DNA from: Ceratothoa steindachneri
Taxonomy: Eukaryota; Arthropoda; Malacostraca; Isopoda; Cymothoidae
Reading direction: 5' to 3'
Assembly: GCA_963969495.1 (NCBI GenBank)
Contig: OZ018337.1
Location: 84,170,777-84,234,776 of the forward strand
DNA length: 64,000 nucleotides
Of this stretch, positions 1 through 10,587 are shown piece by piece. The position numbers were made by a program, and so were the translations under genes. Position 1 is the first letter of the stretch; each line of letters opens with the position of its first letter. Below the pieces are notes generated by a model. That model saw only the letters and a program-made list of their open reading frames with translations. It did no database searches and was not told the DNA's origin.

Positions 1-773
1 CTCAAAGCCAAAATGTTTGTATGTTTGTCCAAGTCTTATACGAGACTGCCTGAACTTCATCCTATATTCTTCCGGGTTAAGGTTTGTAGTTGAGAGAAGT
101 TTGGCTTTGAGAGTGGAATTGTCCACAGTCGCTTCTGAGGGTAAAGATACGGATATCTCTCTCATCCTACGATTGAGTAGCGGTAACAGTCTGGCGACCC
201 CATCTTCTTCTAGGTCCCAATTATTGACTTCAAATATTTTCTCAAAATGGGAGAGATATGAGCATAAATCTTCTTCGTCCTTGTACTCCGGGAGTTTCAT
301 GCTGGCCGCTGGTGACACTCCTGTTCTAGATGACACTGACTGCACCTCTAACTGGTCTTTCCTTTGTTCTCTACCCCTTCTGACTCCATCCAAAACTGTA
401 GGCTTCGACGAAGCTCAAAGCCAAAACGTTTGTACGTTTGTCCAAGTCTTATACGAGAGTGCCTGAACTTCATCCTATATTCTTCCGGGTTAAGGTTTGT
501 AGCTGAGAGAAGTTTGGCTTTGAGAGTGGAATAGTCCACAGTCGCTTCTGAGGGTAAAGATACGAATATCTCTCTCATCCTACGATTGAGTAGCGGTAAC
601 AGTCTGGCGACCCCATCTTCTTCTAGGTCCCAATTATTGACTTCAAATATTTTCTCAAAATGGGAGAGATATGAGCATAAATCTTCTTCGTCCTTGTACT
701 CCGGGAGTTTCATGCTGGCCGCTGGTGAGACTCCAGTTCTAGATGACACTGACTGCACCTCTAACTAGTCTTT
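1..773. repeat. 413-bp-period tandem duplication inside gag
   Basis: Bases 1-360 recur at 414-773 at a constant offset of 413 with only scattered substitutions. Bases 361-413 are the unshared remainder of one period. The left end is cut by the window edge, so more units may exist to the left. The duplication repeats the capsid-like part of gag and breaks its frame. Confidence 0.9.
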
Positions 774-1052
774 ACTAAGAGCTCTTTCGTGGGCCCTTAT
801 CTTCTCTCTTTCATCAGGTTCCATTTTCGTCTTTTCTCTTCTTTCATCAGCTTCCCTTTTCGTCTTTTCTGCTTCCATTTTCATCTTTTCTCTTCTTTCT
901 TCTCTTTCGTTTCTCTCTTTCTCCTGATTAAACTCTCTTTCGTTTCTCTCTTTCTCCTGAATAAACGAACTCAGCTTGGTTTCTTGCAGTCCGAGGCTTT
1001 GACCTTGCTTCCGATAAAGGTCAAACAATGCCATCGCGCTTATGTCAGTCAT
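1..1052 (-). pseudogene. gag: LTR-retrotransposon gag, broken, 5' part only
   Basis: Read on the minus strand from an ATG at 1052. The first ~95 residues are a charged coiled coil rich in E, R and K (repeated EKERNERE blocks), ending ALSKD at a TAG (765-767) where the sister repeat has CAG (Gln). Next comes a capsid-like stretch containing KLPEYKDEEDL, LLPLLNRRM and NPEEYRMKF. This order (charged helix, acidic patch, FEK, LLPLL, short YxxLK helix, F/YR..FR) resembles Gag capsid/SCAN-like domains of Gypsy-type elements. The capsid block occurs twice because of a 413-bp tandem duplication, and the junction shifts the frame and stops translation at about 348. No nucleocapsid knuckle, protease or polymerase lies in the window; they would be beyond position 1. 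The gene is dead as written. Family assignment is by pattern recognition, not a search. Confidence 0.72.
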
Positions 1053-1254
1053 CTACCTTGTTTTTAATCAAGCCTGACCTATTCCACCACCGAAACTTAC
1101 CACTTGGCCTAACAATTACCTTTAGATGGTATCCACCTCTAACTTTACCAATTTCCCACTCGTCAAATATTCTATTATTCCTGGTGTTCCTTTTATGTGT
1201 TAGCTCTTCCTTAAATAGACACTGCTGGGTTCTTTCTAATATAAAACCTCTAGA

Positions 1255-1264
1255 CCTGACACCA
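1255..1264 (-). other. Primer-binding site of LTR element A
   Basis: On the minus strand TGGTGTCAGG begins 11 bases after the LTR end and precedes the gag leader. TGG plus the complement of a tRNA 3' end is the usual primer-binding form; the tail CCTGACACCA is of the kind seen in leucine tRNAs (inference). The same ten bases at the same 11-base spacing occur in element B at 2946-2955, which supports the call. Confidence 0.6.
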
Positions 1265-2004
1265 CTTTTATAATATGTCGTAGAATGACCCTTGGTTTTG
1301 ATCCCTCTAATCTTTGACACCCTTTTAGTAGCGGTATGCTTTAAGGGGCGTGAGTTACTTCTATGATGAAGTAGGCTTTGTTCTAAGAGTGCTATTTTAG
1401 TGGTTTAGTCCTTAAGAAAGAGCTATTTTTAAACACATAAGGATAAGAGGAAACACCAGAATCTACCAAAAATAAACATGTATTTTAAATTAAATATTAC
1501 AAACCAACAGTAAAAGCATTTCTATATTTGGCCTCAAAGATTTTTCAATGACAAAACATAAACAAGTAGGCTTCCAATAAAGATACCAATTGCCAATTAG
1601 TATTTTTATCACGACCCTATTTGTTTAGCATAAAACATTAAATTAACGTACTGTCATCTACAAACACATATGACCTAGGTTCAAGAATAAGGGTTTCTAC
1701 TCTCCTTTAAAACGTGGGACGTACTAAACTTCTACTATTGCAATAGAGATATAAATGTTATTGTTAACTTACAGGTAGGTATTAGGGATTGCCGGATGTC
1801 GCTGGAGGACTTATCTCTCGCTTTGAAGTGGTGTAGACGCTGGTTGAAATTTTCGAAGAGGGATTGCTTGAGATGTGAGAATCACTCGTGTGTGAGCGGC
1901 TTCGATTTTCTTCAGTCGGACTTCTTTGCAGACGGAAAAGGCTTCTTCGGTATGGCACCGATATAAAGCTTGACTATTTAGGCTAATACGGCCCTGAAAG
2001 GGGG

Positions 2005-2200
2005 GGATCGATTTTCTCAATCTGATCCTATCGTTTCTCACGGAAATAGTCTGGTATGTCTGAAGGATCGATCTTTACGAACTAATCTTTCTTCTGGCGA
2101 ATCGACTTCTAATAATCTTCTTGTCTGGCCGATGGATCGATCTTCACGACCTAATCCTACTCTGGCGTATCGACTTCAGATAATGTTCTTCTCTTTCTTT
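2005..2200 (-). repeat. Tandem array in LTR A (three units of about 60-69 bp)
   Basis: GGATCGAT-type starts recur at 2005, 2065 and 2134. Each unit continues with an ACGAACTAATC-like block and, in two units, a CTGGCGAATCGAC-like block. On the minus (sense) strand the array lies immediately downstream of the TATA box, where B and C carry their longer hairpin arrays. Confidence 0.6.
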
Positions 2201-2207
2201 GCGGGGC

Positions 2208-2216
2208 TTATTTATA
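2208..2216 (-). promoter_or_regulatory. TATA box of LTR A
   Basis: TATAAATAA on the minus strand, in a GC-richer surround and oriented toward gag. The equivalent position in LTRs B, C and D also carries a TATA box. Confidence 0.6.
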
Positions 2217-2644
2217 GGCGGATTGCCGCCCCATCTAAAGGGGGAAGTGACCAGGCCACAGATGTAAAGGGGGGGAAGCGAATGGTGAGTTAGCATCTGG
2301 GAAGAGCTAGAATTCTTGAGGTGGCACTGGGGTGCCCAAGTCAGCTCGCAAATTATAGGCTCGCAACCGCACCGCTACTTGGCGTGCCTTCTGACTCGCA
2401 CCGTTTTTTTCCCTAACCACGGGTTTATGGGTCTCGTAGGTAATTCGATCGTTAGAGCGTCGTTTAGGGACCTTAGGTGGTCGCCTTCAAACATATGTTA
2501 GCTCCAAATGCCCACAGCGGCGAGAAGATCACACATGGTAAGCATTTTCGCTGGCTACCTTTCCCACGCTTCTCCTCATGAAGGGAGGGGGGCTTGAATG
2601 TACCTATACTCCTCCAGGATGCTTAATGTAGCCATTTCTCCACA

Positions 2645-2910
2645 CTAACAAAGCATCGTCCAAAGCTAATATGACTCTATTCCTCTTTGTATTAATGCAG
2701 TCGTTGCTATAAAAGAGAGACCCTTTCACGCGATATTAAATAATTAAATTATTTAATATGTTATTTTAATTATTTGGACCAATCTCTTTAAATAACATTC
2801 TTTTCCTTGTTGCAAGTGAATTATTTTATTCACCCTGAAGAAGTTTGAAGGCAATGGCATATTAGAAGTAAAAGATGCTTATAATATTTATCACGTTGCA
2901 CATATCTACT
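2645..2910. other. Short AT-rich interval between elements A and B
   Basis: No coding signal. It contains a near-palindrome at 2733-2759 (11-bp arms of ATATTAAATAA around a 5-base loop) and a smaller one of the form GTGAAT-TATTTT-ATTCAC near 2816-2833. Confidence 0.5.
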
Positions 2911-2945
2911 TGTCGTAGAATTCTTTCTGATAAAAACCCTACTTA

Positions 2946-2955
2946 CCTGACACCA
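2946..2955 (-). other. Primer-binding site of element B
   Basis: TGGTGTCAGG on the minus strand, 11 bases beyond the LTR end, identical to the site of element A. It shows which side of the LTR faced the coding region. Confidence 0.6.
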
Positions 2956-3477
2956 CTTTTATTTAGTGTCGTAGAATTCCCCTCCCTTTTTGTTCTATCT
3001 CTAAGAGTGCTAAGTGTGTCTAATATATATTGATATTATAAGAATATCTTAAAGAACAGAGCCGTTACGACACACGTAAGGATATAAGAGAAACGCACAT
3101 TAATTCACAAAATAAACTTATATTTTATCTTTAACCATTGAATAGACAACATTTATACATTAACTACAGAAATACTCTAAATATTATCCTAAACAAGAAT
3201 TTATTAAATTAATTGACCCACAAAATTAAGTTAACGTTTTCTCTACACAAAACAATGATATAAGAATTAGGCTTACGGACTCATGTGGAGTTTAAAGGGC
3301 CTCAGAAATGTTATTGACTCACGACGCGAGCCGTGTGTCCAGTTGTAGATGGGCGAAATTCCACGGTCATTTTGGCGAGGGTAGCAGCTGGGGGGTCCAC
3401 ACGTTCTTCCGGGGGGGGAAGGGTTCTTTAAGAACGAGAACCAAGACGGTGCTTTATGCAACACCTAGGCAGTCGTG

Positions 3478-3925
3478 GTCTCTCTGGCGAGAGTGAGTTG
3501 AACTTGGTTCTTACTTCAAGTTAACTTGGAATGCGGTGTGATCACCGAGGTACGAGCTCGAGGAGGAGCTTTTCTCCTTCGTTACTAATTTCCTTAGGGA
3601 CGAGGACTGAACACGGGGAGGGTCTTCTTCAAGGGCGATGATAACGGAGGGGGGTTTCTCTGACGAGAACAAGTTGAACTTGGTTCCTCACCAAGTTACT
3701 TAAGAGTTCGGTGTGGCCACCGAATAATGGGCTCAAGGGGGAGCCTTTTCCTTCTTCTTTTCTTAATTCCTCAAGGACGAGGAATACCCCTGGTGTTTAA
3801 GGTGCACCAGGATATGAGGAGTCTCTCTGGCGAGAGTAAGTTGAACTTACAAAAGTTAACTTATCGTTTGGTTTGATAACCAGGGACTTAGCTCAAGGAT
3901 GAGCTTCTTCTTAGCCCCTTAAGGT
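3478..3925 (-). repeat. Hairpin-unit tandem array in LTR B (three units)
   Basis: On the plus strand the units are marked by GCTCGAGG/GCTCAAGG at 3557, 3732 and 3892, spacings of 175 and 160. Each unit contains several inverted repeats: CTCTGGCGAGAG, AAGTTGAACTTGG facing CAAGTTAACTTGG, CGGTGTGATCACCG, and GAGCTCGAGGAGGAGCTT. The array is downstream of the LTR TATA box in the sense direction, so it would lie in the transcribed leader. Confidence 0.78.
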
Positions 3926-4070
3926 AGGTAGCCCTGCCTCTCTTGCAGGGTACTTCTTGGTCTGGCGAGCCAAGTACACTACCTCTCCAGTCTCGGTAGC
4001 TCGGTTGTGGATCCGAGGACTTCGTCACCTAGAGACTGACGTATACTACCTCGATTTTCCTCAGAGTTCC

Positions 4071-4080
4071 CTATTTATAC
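4071..4080 (-). promoter_or_regulatory. TATA box of LTR B
   Basis: GTATAAATAG on the minus strand. About 5-25 bases upstream lies the block CCACTCCCCCAGTGGGG, conserved with LTR C (37586-37602) and, as a perfect stem, with LTR D. Confidence 0.65.
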
Positions 4081-4441
4081 CTCGCACCCCCCACTGGGGG
4101 AGTGGTAAGGGGGGGGAGGGGCTTGAAGACGGCCCCAGGAGAGTTCTTTTTCCAAACGGTCTTTTCCACGAAGTCAAACATCGGCTCCTCGTTATCCATT
4201 GAGATTGGGAGAAACCCGTCTCCAATTTCTTGTTCGACGTGAAACTGGATCTCTCTCTCCTGGGGGAGATCTTACCTTTTTGACCTTTAGGGTCTTTCAT
4301 GGCACTGGGTTGTGCCACGTTGTGGTTACGCTTTTGACTCGCCGATGCCTGGGGCGGATGTCCTTGCGGTGACCGCCTTGGAACTGCACCAAGAGTGATC
4401 GAGGGGGTGGGGGGTGGGAGTGACCATTCCCCTACACTACT

Positions 4442-6294
4442 ATTTCATTCCGGTTTGCCCCACAAAAGCTACGAAGAATTAGTCTGTATTCATTTCAATT
4501 GAGTTTCCATCTCCCTTGCACAAAAAATCGTTTGAATGATAAGTTTTTAGTATGCACAGTGCAAAGGGGCTCCTCTTTCGTTTAAATACCAGGCACTCGT
4601 AAGGAAATTTGTGTATTTTTCCTTTTCTTTGCACGCAAAGTTGGATTCTTGCGGTTGGATCCGCCAAATATCCACTTTTTTAACCTCAATATCTGTCACT
4701 TTCGAATCAATCTATTTCGTCATACAATTTAAGTTTTAAAAACATTTAAGTTTAATTCATATTGATTTCTGACTTATATTTACCATAAATTACATATCGA
4801 ATGTGAACCACAATAAAATAAAGATAATTAAAGAACATTTTACGCCTATGTCATTTTTTTTTAATGTAAGGTCTCATTGTGTAATGCTGAGCAGCTCTGG
4901 TGGATTCATGACGCTTTAAGGATAGCGTCGAAAGATTAACATTAATCTTGAAGTCGAATTACTACGTTGTTCAGAACAAATATCATCGATTTCTCCGACA
5001 TTCCAAGTAATCCTTTCTCTAAACACTGTGTCAAGACTTCAAATAATTATTAAATATTATAATCTAAAAAAAGGAGGAAAAGTTAGAGATGCCTTTGAAT
5101 AAATCTCTTTTGACGGAATCCTTCAACAGTGTGAAATTGAGGTTGAGAAGCAAGGACCATATTCACTGCAGAAATTGAGAAGCTGAAGTGGAATGGATAA
5201 CAAAGGAAAGCATAAAGTATTCACGTTATTGCTTTTGTTTGTTGATCTTGCAGCGATTCAAATTTCCGGTGCTTTTAAACACTTTAGATGAAAATAGACG
5301 CCAAAATTTTCATCGTTTAGCGGGTCGTACTTTAATTGGGAACAATTTTTGCTAAAAGGTTCAAGAGTTCATAACTGGTGCTTAGGGACATTAAAATGAG
5401 GTAATAAATCATTTAGCCTTATTTATATTCTGTTCAATTAAAAGAAGTATTAGAGCGCAATATTCCAGACGTAGTCTTCGTCGTTTCGAATATTGTTTCC
5501 TGCTGCAAGACCGAAAAGCACCGGTGGTTTTCGCTCGAGTATTGCGCGTCCTACAAGGAAAAATACTCCTTCTTTAAATAAGACCCTTACCTTTCGCATC
5601 AGTTTTTCTTTCTAAACTAAAATATTGATAGAAAACGAAGCCTTGAATATAAAATTAGTTAAAAATAAAACAAAAATAATCAAATGGAGCCAAGAAAGAG
5701 AAAGTATTTAGGAGGTTAAAATTAGCTTGCTGGTGGAATTGGATGGTTAAAAGGAAGGAAAATCTTTTATTTTCGCTCAAGAATATTTTCAGTTTATGAT
5801 TTATTTCTCTTATTTGATTAATTTTGGATATTTTAACAGTTACTTGAGTGTTATTAAATTTGGGAAGAGTATTAAAACAACAATGACAACTAAATGAAAT
5901 TTATAATGGAGTTTGTTTTAAAAGAAGGATGATGGATTAAGAAGTAGGGGAAAGAGAAATTTTTGAATGGATGATCTATTTTATTGATGTAAAGTATCCA
6001 AATATTCTATAAATCATTATCATTCACTCACCTTTTATTGCAAGCTTAGATCTCCATTATACTCATATAGTAATTTCATTCCGCCCGCTGAGTCCTCACT
6101 GAAAAGACGTGTTATCTCTGTGCTCCTGCTTAATTCATCTGTGCCCATAAATTTGGTTTTCTGAGTAACTTAATAATTATAGATACTTCCTGCGCTCATA
6201 TAATATTAGTCGCTGTATTAAAAAGTTTGGCCGTCTTATTCGCTGTGTTAATTTTAAATTTTATTTATCTTCATACGTATTCTAGAAATCGACA
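4442..6294. other. AT-rich non-coding interval
   Basis: No frame with coding character, no RNA gene and no repeat structure recognised. Only short shadow ORFs occur. Flanked by element B and the broken zinc-ribbon frame. Confidence 0.5.
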
Positions 6295-6860
6295 ATGCCC
6301 GTGATCAAGTTTGAATGTTCGAGTTGTGGGGCTTCCTTTAATAAGGAAATTTACGTTCCTTCTAAAATGGAACAAACTAGAATTTGCCGTTTTTGTATGT
6401 TAAACGATGCATTGGAGCGTAAGTTTGCTAACGCTATTAGCGAAATTAAATTAGAACTAAATTCCGTCGCGAGGGACGTTATATCGACCAACCGTAAAGT
6501 CGACGAATTAAATTCGAGTCTAAATTCTACCATTCATGACATGCGTGGGAGGAAAAAAAAATAGAAATCGCGACAACCGGCCTACTCGTATGAATCATCA
6601 GGCAATTGTTGACCAGCAACAAAGGATTTTGAACTCGTTTGGACCCCAGGATTCACAATATAGACCCCAAGATTTGCAATTTAGGCCCGTTAGAAATGGG
6701 GCTAGACCATCGAGGGAACAACATTTCACATTACCATGTTCCACCCCTTCGCACTGCTAACTCCTATCGAAGGGGAAGAAAAAACTGTACTAATTGGGGA
6801 TTCTTTAATTAGAAACCAAGAGCCGGAAACTAATAAAACTAATAAAACTAATAAAATTTG
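6295..6860 (+). pseudogene. Zinc-ribbon / coiled-coil / GDSL-motif reading frame, frameshifted
   Basis: The first 89-codon frame (6295-6564) has four cysteines as CSSC (residues 8-11) and CRFC (31-34), a zinc-ribbon-like spacing, followed by a helical heptad-like stretch from about residue 40 to 82 (NAISEIKLELNSV, KVDELNSSLNS). It stops just after a run of nine A (6553-6561). One frame over, the sequence continues as a polar Q/R/N-rich stretch (NRDNRPTRMNHQ to about 6755), and a second shift restores a frame with TVLIGDSLIRNQ (about 6787-6822), a GDS motif typical of SGNH/GDSL hydrolase folds. N-terminal zinc finger, coiled coil and esterase-like domain recall ORF1 of some CR1-like LINEs, but I cannot confirm this. 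The three pieces look like one ancestral protein. A nine-base AAACTAATA-type repeat (about three copies) follows. Confidence 0.5.
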
Positions 6861-9679
6861 GGGGAAAATAATATTAAAGTAACATTAGACTTAGTACATT
6901 ATTTTATAGAGATTAAGGATTTATTTCCAAATATTCAACAGGGGACGTTTTCCTGTGCATTAAAATTTATCCTTTGCGAACTAATTATTTTTATTCTCTT
7001 TCTATTCTTTAGTTAAGAGATGAAAAGGTTTATCAGGTTCGATCTCTATTCTTCTGTTTACTTATTGGGGCTTCGTGTTTATAGATCCACTAATATTGAG
7101 TTAAGCTCAGATTTCTTCTTCTAGTATTACTAGTGTTTTGCCCCTAGTATAATGCAATAAAGCTGTGCTCCGCTTGATCAGACATTCCTAGAAACCAAAT
7201 TTAATTTTACCTCCTCGATTAAGATGAGTATCAAATTGCACCGTTTATAATCAGTGATACTTGTTTTATTAGGGAGAAACAGAAACCCTAACGCACAGAT
7301 TCAAAACTGGAGCCAGGTTGTGCGAACAATTAATTAGGCTGGTGATTTCTGGAATATCTCCTTAGTTCAAGGGAAAATAATTTTTACAAATAGTAATGGT
7401 AAATGGAAATAAGCTAGTAAAGACTTTAAAATGCCCATCAAACAAAATATAATAAATTCGTACACCAAATCAGTAGAATTAGGTGGTAGCTTAGATAGAA
7501 AAATTAAATATCTTTAAGGTTGGAAAGAAATGTTGTAATATTTTAGTTTAATTATATTAGAGAGTCTTGCATCATCGACTCCTGTCTAATTATATTCAAG
7601 ATATTAGAGAAAAAAGGAGGGTGCAAAGTTTTAATAGGTGATCTTAGAAGGAACAGAATAAAATGGCATAATAATATATTTGTGTAAGAGAGCTTTAAGT
7701 TCTGGATTTTTAGTGCCTGCTCATAGGAATATTTTGGTTGCACCTTTGGTCGGATTTACTAATCCTTACTTACCCGGTAATGGGCAGAAGATGTCAGCCC
7801 GAAAGCATCTCACTCATGACGCTCAAAAATCACAATTACAGCAGCCCAGAAACTTCTAAATGGAAAGGAAAACATAAATCCATGAGGAGATATGTGGGTT
7901 AATGCCACTTAGACCAAGACAGAGCAGAGATAAGAAAATTAGGTGATGTAGCTGTGATCCAAGATGACTGTTTAATAACATGAGTTGAAACTTAGGTTGT
8001 TTTTAGAAGAATACTGATATTTTCAAAGGCCATTCTAGGAAAATTGATAAAATATAATGATTATAAAACTGACAATACGAAGAAAAGACGGTACAAGTTT
8101 GGAAACAAGAATAAAAACCCTATTTTTTATGATCTAAGAAAAAAGAAACATTCATTTAGTAGGTATATATTCATACACAATGACATAATTATTTCTAATA
8201 TTTGTGGAATGCGATTTCTAAATTGAGGTGAAAATGAATTTTGCAATCAAATGAAAACCAATTTACTTGTCTACATAAATCATAATAAGATTTGAGTTGA
8301 AGTTAATCATTAGGAAACCCGATTTTTTTAGCAATTTACATAATTCAGTAAACAGAAACAAAATTGTTAGGGATTATTGGTCATTTATGGATTTGTAAAA
8401 ATAAGTAAAGAATAAGGAAAGCAACGAAACACCGAGGTCACAATCATTGTGAGTGAGGGAAGACTAGAAAATTGTGAATTAAGATTATATAATGTTTGAG
8501 GAAAAAAGATAAATGCAAACAACAGTTGATGGTCATAGAAAAAGGCTTACGGCCAAGGTGAGAGGCAAAAGAACGAGGAAAGGCAAGCCTTAATAAAGCC
8601 TCCAAAGAACGATCGAAAGGACAGTCTGAATGAGGCCACACCCGAAGAGGAAGTTGGAGCATTTCAAAGGGATTTGTATGGTTCGATGACGAGAATATAC
8701 GGGCATTTGATGTTATTAAGAAGTGAAATCTACTGATTCAACTAAAATTGATGGTAGTAGGAAGAGAAATGACAAAGATTTTGTTGAACTACTTATGCTT
8801 CGTTAATCCTTGAAATAAAATCTGAAAAATAAATATACATATAAGTATTATTATGAAGGACAACACAAGTTATATCTCAAAGTCATTATTTTCTCTATAA
8901 TTTACAAAGCAGATTCGTCTATGATTTTATAATCTTCCCTGAGAGATCGATTAGTGCAGAGGCGAGATCCTTTCTTCCGTGTAAAAATTTCTCGTAGGAA
9001 AAGTTGTTTCTCTTCTCTGATCTATTAAAAATGTAGAAATTTCCGATCTTTAAGTAACATTGATTTAAAATTATCGTGAAATGAATATAGCCATTATTTT
9101 CCTCAACGAAATAAATATTTTCTTATATCAAACTCAAGAGATCTTTCCTAGGATTCTCAATTTCAAAGATTTATTCTTTATTTCTGCCTTCCTTTGGATT
9201 TATTTTTAACATCTCCTTCTACATTTCAACATTCCTTATTCCTCTCTTATTGTGCCGAGGTGCCTTACCTTCATTTCCCTCAAGAGAGGCCCAAAGAACA
9301 GATGGGAGGAATTTTTGCCGCTGAGTCTTAGTCACAGAGTTGCGCTCTAACGAGTTCCCTAGGGCCGCTCTTCAAGAGAAACACTGCAAGGACTGATTGA
9401 GGAAGATACATTGGAAAACGCGGTGCAAGGGTCTTGGAATAAGAGGGAGAAAAAGAAGTAGAAAGTGTGAATTGGTTTTGAAGTTCAAGACCACTTTCTT
9501 AGAAGTCATTACCCATTATGTAGTTCACGAAAACTAGTATAAACAAACTTTTCATTTCTTCATAATTGGGAAGTCAAGGTTGCAATATGACTACAACGTC
9601 CAAACGTGAGATGGGATTATGGCCCTTTCCCACTTTCCAATCATACTTGCTCCCAAATTAGCTTACGCAGTATAAATAC

Positions 9680-9680
<1 letters not shown>
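6861..9680. other. AT-rich non-coding interval
   Basis: No credible coding region. A short open frame on the minus strand near 8444-8662 has no recognisable motif. Nothing else is supported. Confidence 0.45.

Positions 9681-9741
<61 letters not shown>
9681..9741. repeat. (TA)n microsatellite
   Basis: About 60 bases of nearly pure TA dinucleotide, outside the duplicated segment. Confidence 0.95.
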
Positions 9742-9743
<2 letters not shown>

Positions 9744-10338
9744 CGAACTTGTGCCTAAAAGTTCAATCTCGAGACGAAGAGTGGGGGTCCACCAATCTAC
9801 TCATGGGAGGTAAAATGACTTCCGACACACAAAGTCAAAGAAAATATCCGGGTAAATTTAATTACCTCATACAGCCTTAGATGATTTGACCCACCCGAAT
9901 GGATCCAGCAAACATAATTTTTACATACAGCAAATTCAATCACATCTAAAAAAAAATGAATTGATTGTCAGCTGAAAAGCTGCAAAAAATAATTTTATTT
10001 TAATATTTAATATATATAAAATGCGATGCAGAGATTTATTTCCTAGTAAAGATTTATAATAACATAAAATGTTTAGTTAAGCACAATTTCATAAATTAAA
10101 ATCTCTTAATAAAATATCTCCCCTTATATTCAGGAGAGGAAAAGTTTAACGATTTAGCTCTAAATCCAGATCACTGATCGAATGATTAAGTTTAAATATG
10201 ATTGAGTAAATCGTAAGCTAAGTTTCTGAACCCTTCGAGAATTTATCTAAAAAAATACCTCAAATATTCCCGATGTTCTCCCATTGCCGCCGAATATTTG
10301 AGTGGTTTCAGCGATTGATTATATATTTATGGCATCCA
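9742..10338. other. AT-rich non-coding interval
   Basis: Nothing recognisable. It precedes the LINE-like tail. Confidence 0.4.
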
Positions 10339-10587
10339 TTATATACATATATTATTATTATTATCATCATTCAAGGTATTCTCAACCCCTTGCTCAGTTG
10401 AGTTCATACACATCTGTCTGAGCATTTGTCGATCTTGCGCCATTTTTCCCCACATTTTTGCTTGTGTTGAAGTCCATCTCTTCATATTGTTTTTTGTCTT
10501 TTTTTTGCCCCTCTTTAACAAATTAAACCTTATATCATGACTTACACAGTTCTTACTCAGCTTTATAATTGCCTTTACTATATCCTT
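10339..10587 (-). pseudogene. LINE-like 3' end (C-terminal tail plus AT-rich repeat tail)
   Basis: On the minus strand a ~60-codon frame contains MAQDRQMLRQMC and GVENTLNDDNNNN, then runs into a GATGATAATAATAAT tail. Endings of the type 'DR..WR....GVENTLxDDD' are seen at the C-terminus of some arthropod LINE polymerases, and the low-complexity tail fits a LINE 3' end. The upstream part of the element is missing: duplication D1 begins at about 10588, immediately beside it. Recognition is from memory of the family pattern only. Confidence 0.35.

Larger units (their letters stand above)
1276..2644 (-). mobile_element. LTR 'A' (5' LTR of the gag-bearing element)
   Basis: On the minus strand the LTR ends with ATGACCCTTGG's complement and then ATTCTACGACA at 1276, next to the primer-binding site and gag. 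The other end is placed at TGTGGAGAAAT (2634-2644), which matches the TGTAGGGGAAT start of LTRs B and C at 8 of 11 positions; this end is less certain. It is related to B over the last ~250 bases (the CTAAGAGTGCT and ACACATAAGGATA blocks on the plus strand) but differs in the middle, so it is a separate subfamily. It contains a TATA box (2208-2216) and a short tandem array just downstream of it. Only one LTR of this element is in the window, so no target duplication can be checked. Confidence 0.65.
2911..4436 (-). mobile_element. Internally deleted LTR retrotransposon 'B'
   Basis: On the minus strand it consists of a full LTR (4436 down to 2967, starting TGTAGGGGAAT and ending ATTCTACGACA), an 11-base spacer, a primer-binding site (2946-2955), about 25 more bases of leader alignable to element A, and then a second ATTCTACGACA (2911-2921) that is the last bases of the missing 3' LTR. 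CTACT flanks both outer ends (2906-2910 and 4437-4441), a 5-bp target duplication. The whole coding interior and nearly all of the 3' LTR have been lost. The LTR contains a TATA box, a stem just upstream of it, and three hairpin units. Boundaries are read directly; assignment to a Gypsy-type family rests on relatedness to element A. Confidence 0.88.

Noticed and set aside
789..1067. Phe/Leu/Ser-rich plus-strand frame
   Set aside because: It is the antisense shadow of the charged coiled coil of gag.
1045..1320. 91-codon minus-strand frame before gag
   Set aside because: It runs from the LTR end across the primer-binding site into the leader, so it is unlikely to be translated as a gene.
3657..3720. 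Possible hammerhead-ribozyme core (CTGACGAG) in the LTR hairpin unit
   Set aside because: The CTGANGA core is present, but no GAAA follows a second stem at the required place, and other units read CTGGCGAG. The three-way junction cannot be drawn.
3478..3925. CRISPR-like array
   Set aside because: Repeats are long, variable, adjacent without unique spacers, and inside an LTR of a eukaryotic element.
8444..8662. 72-codon minus-strand frame
   Set aside because: No motif or neighbour supports it; it is near chance length for this composition.
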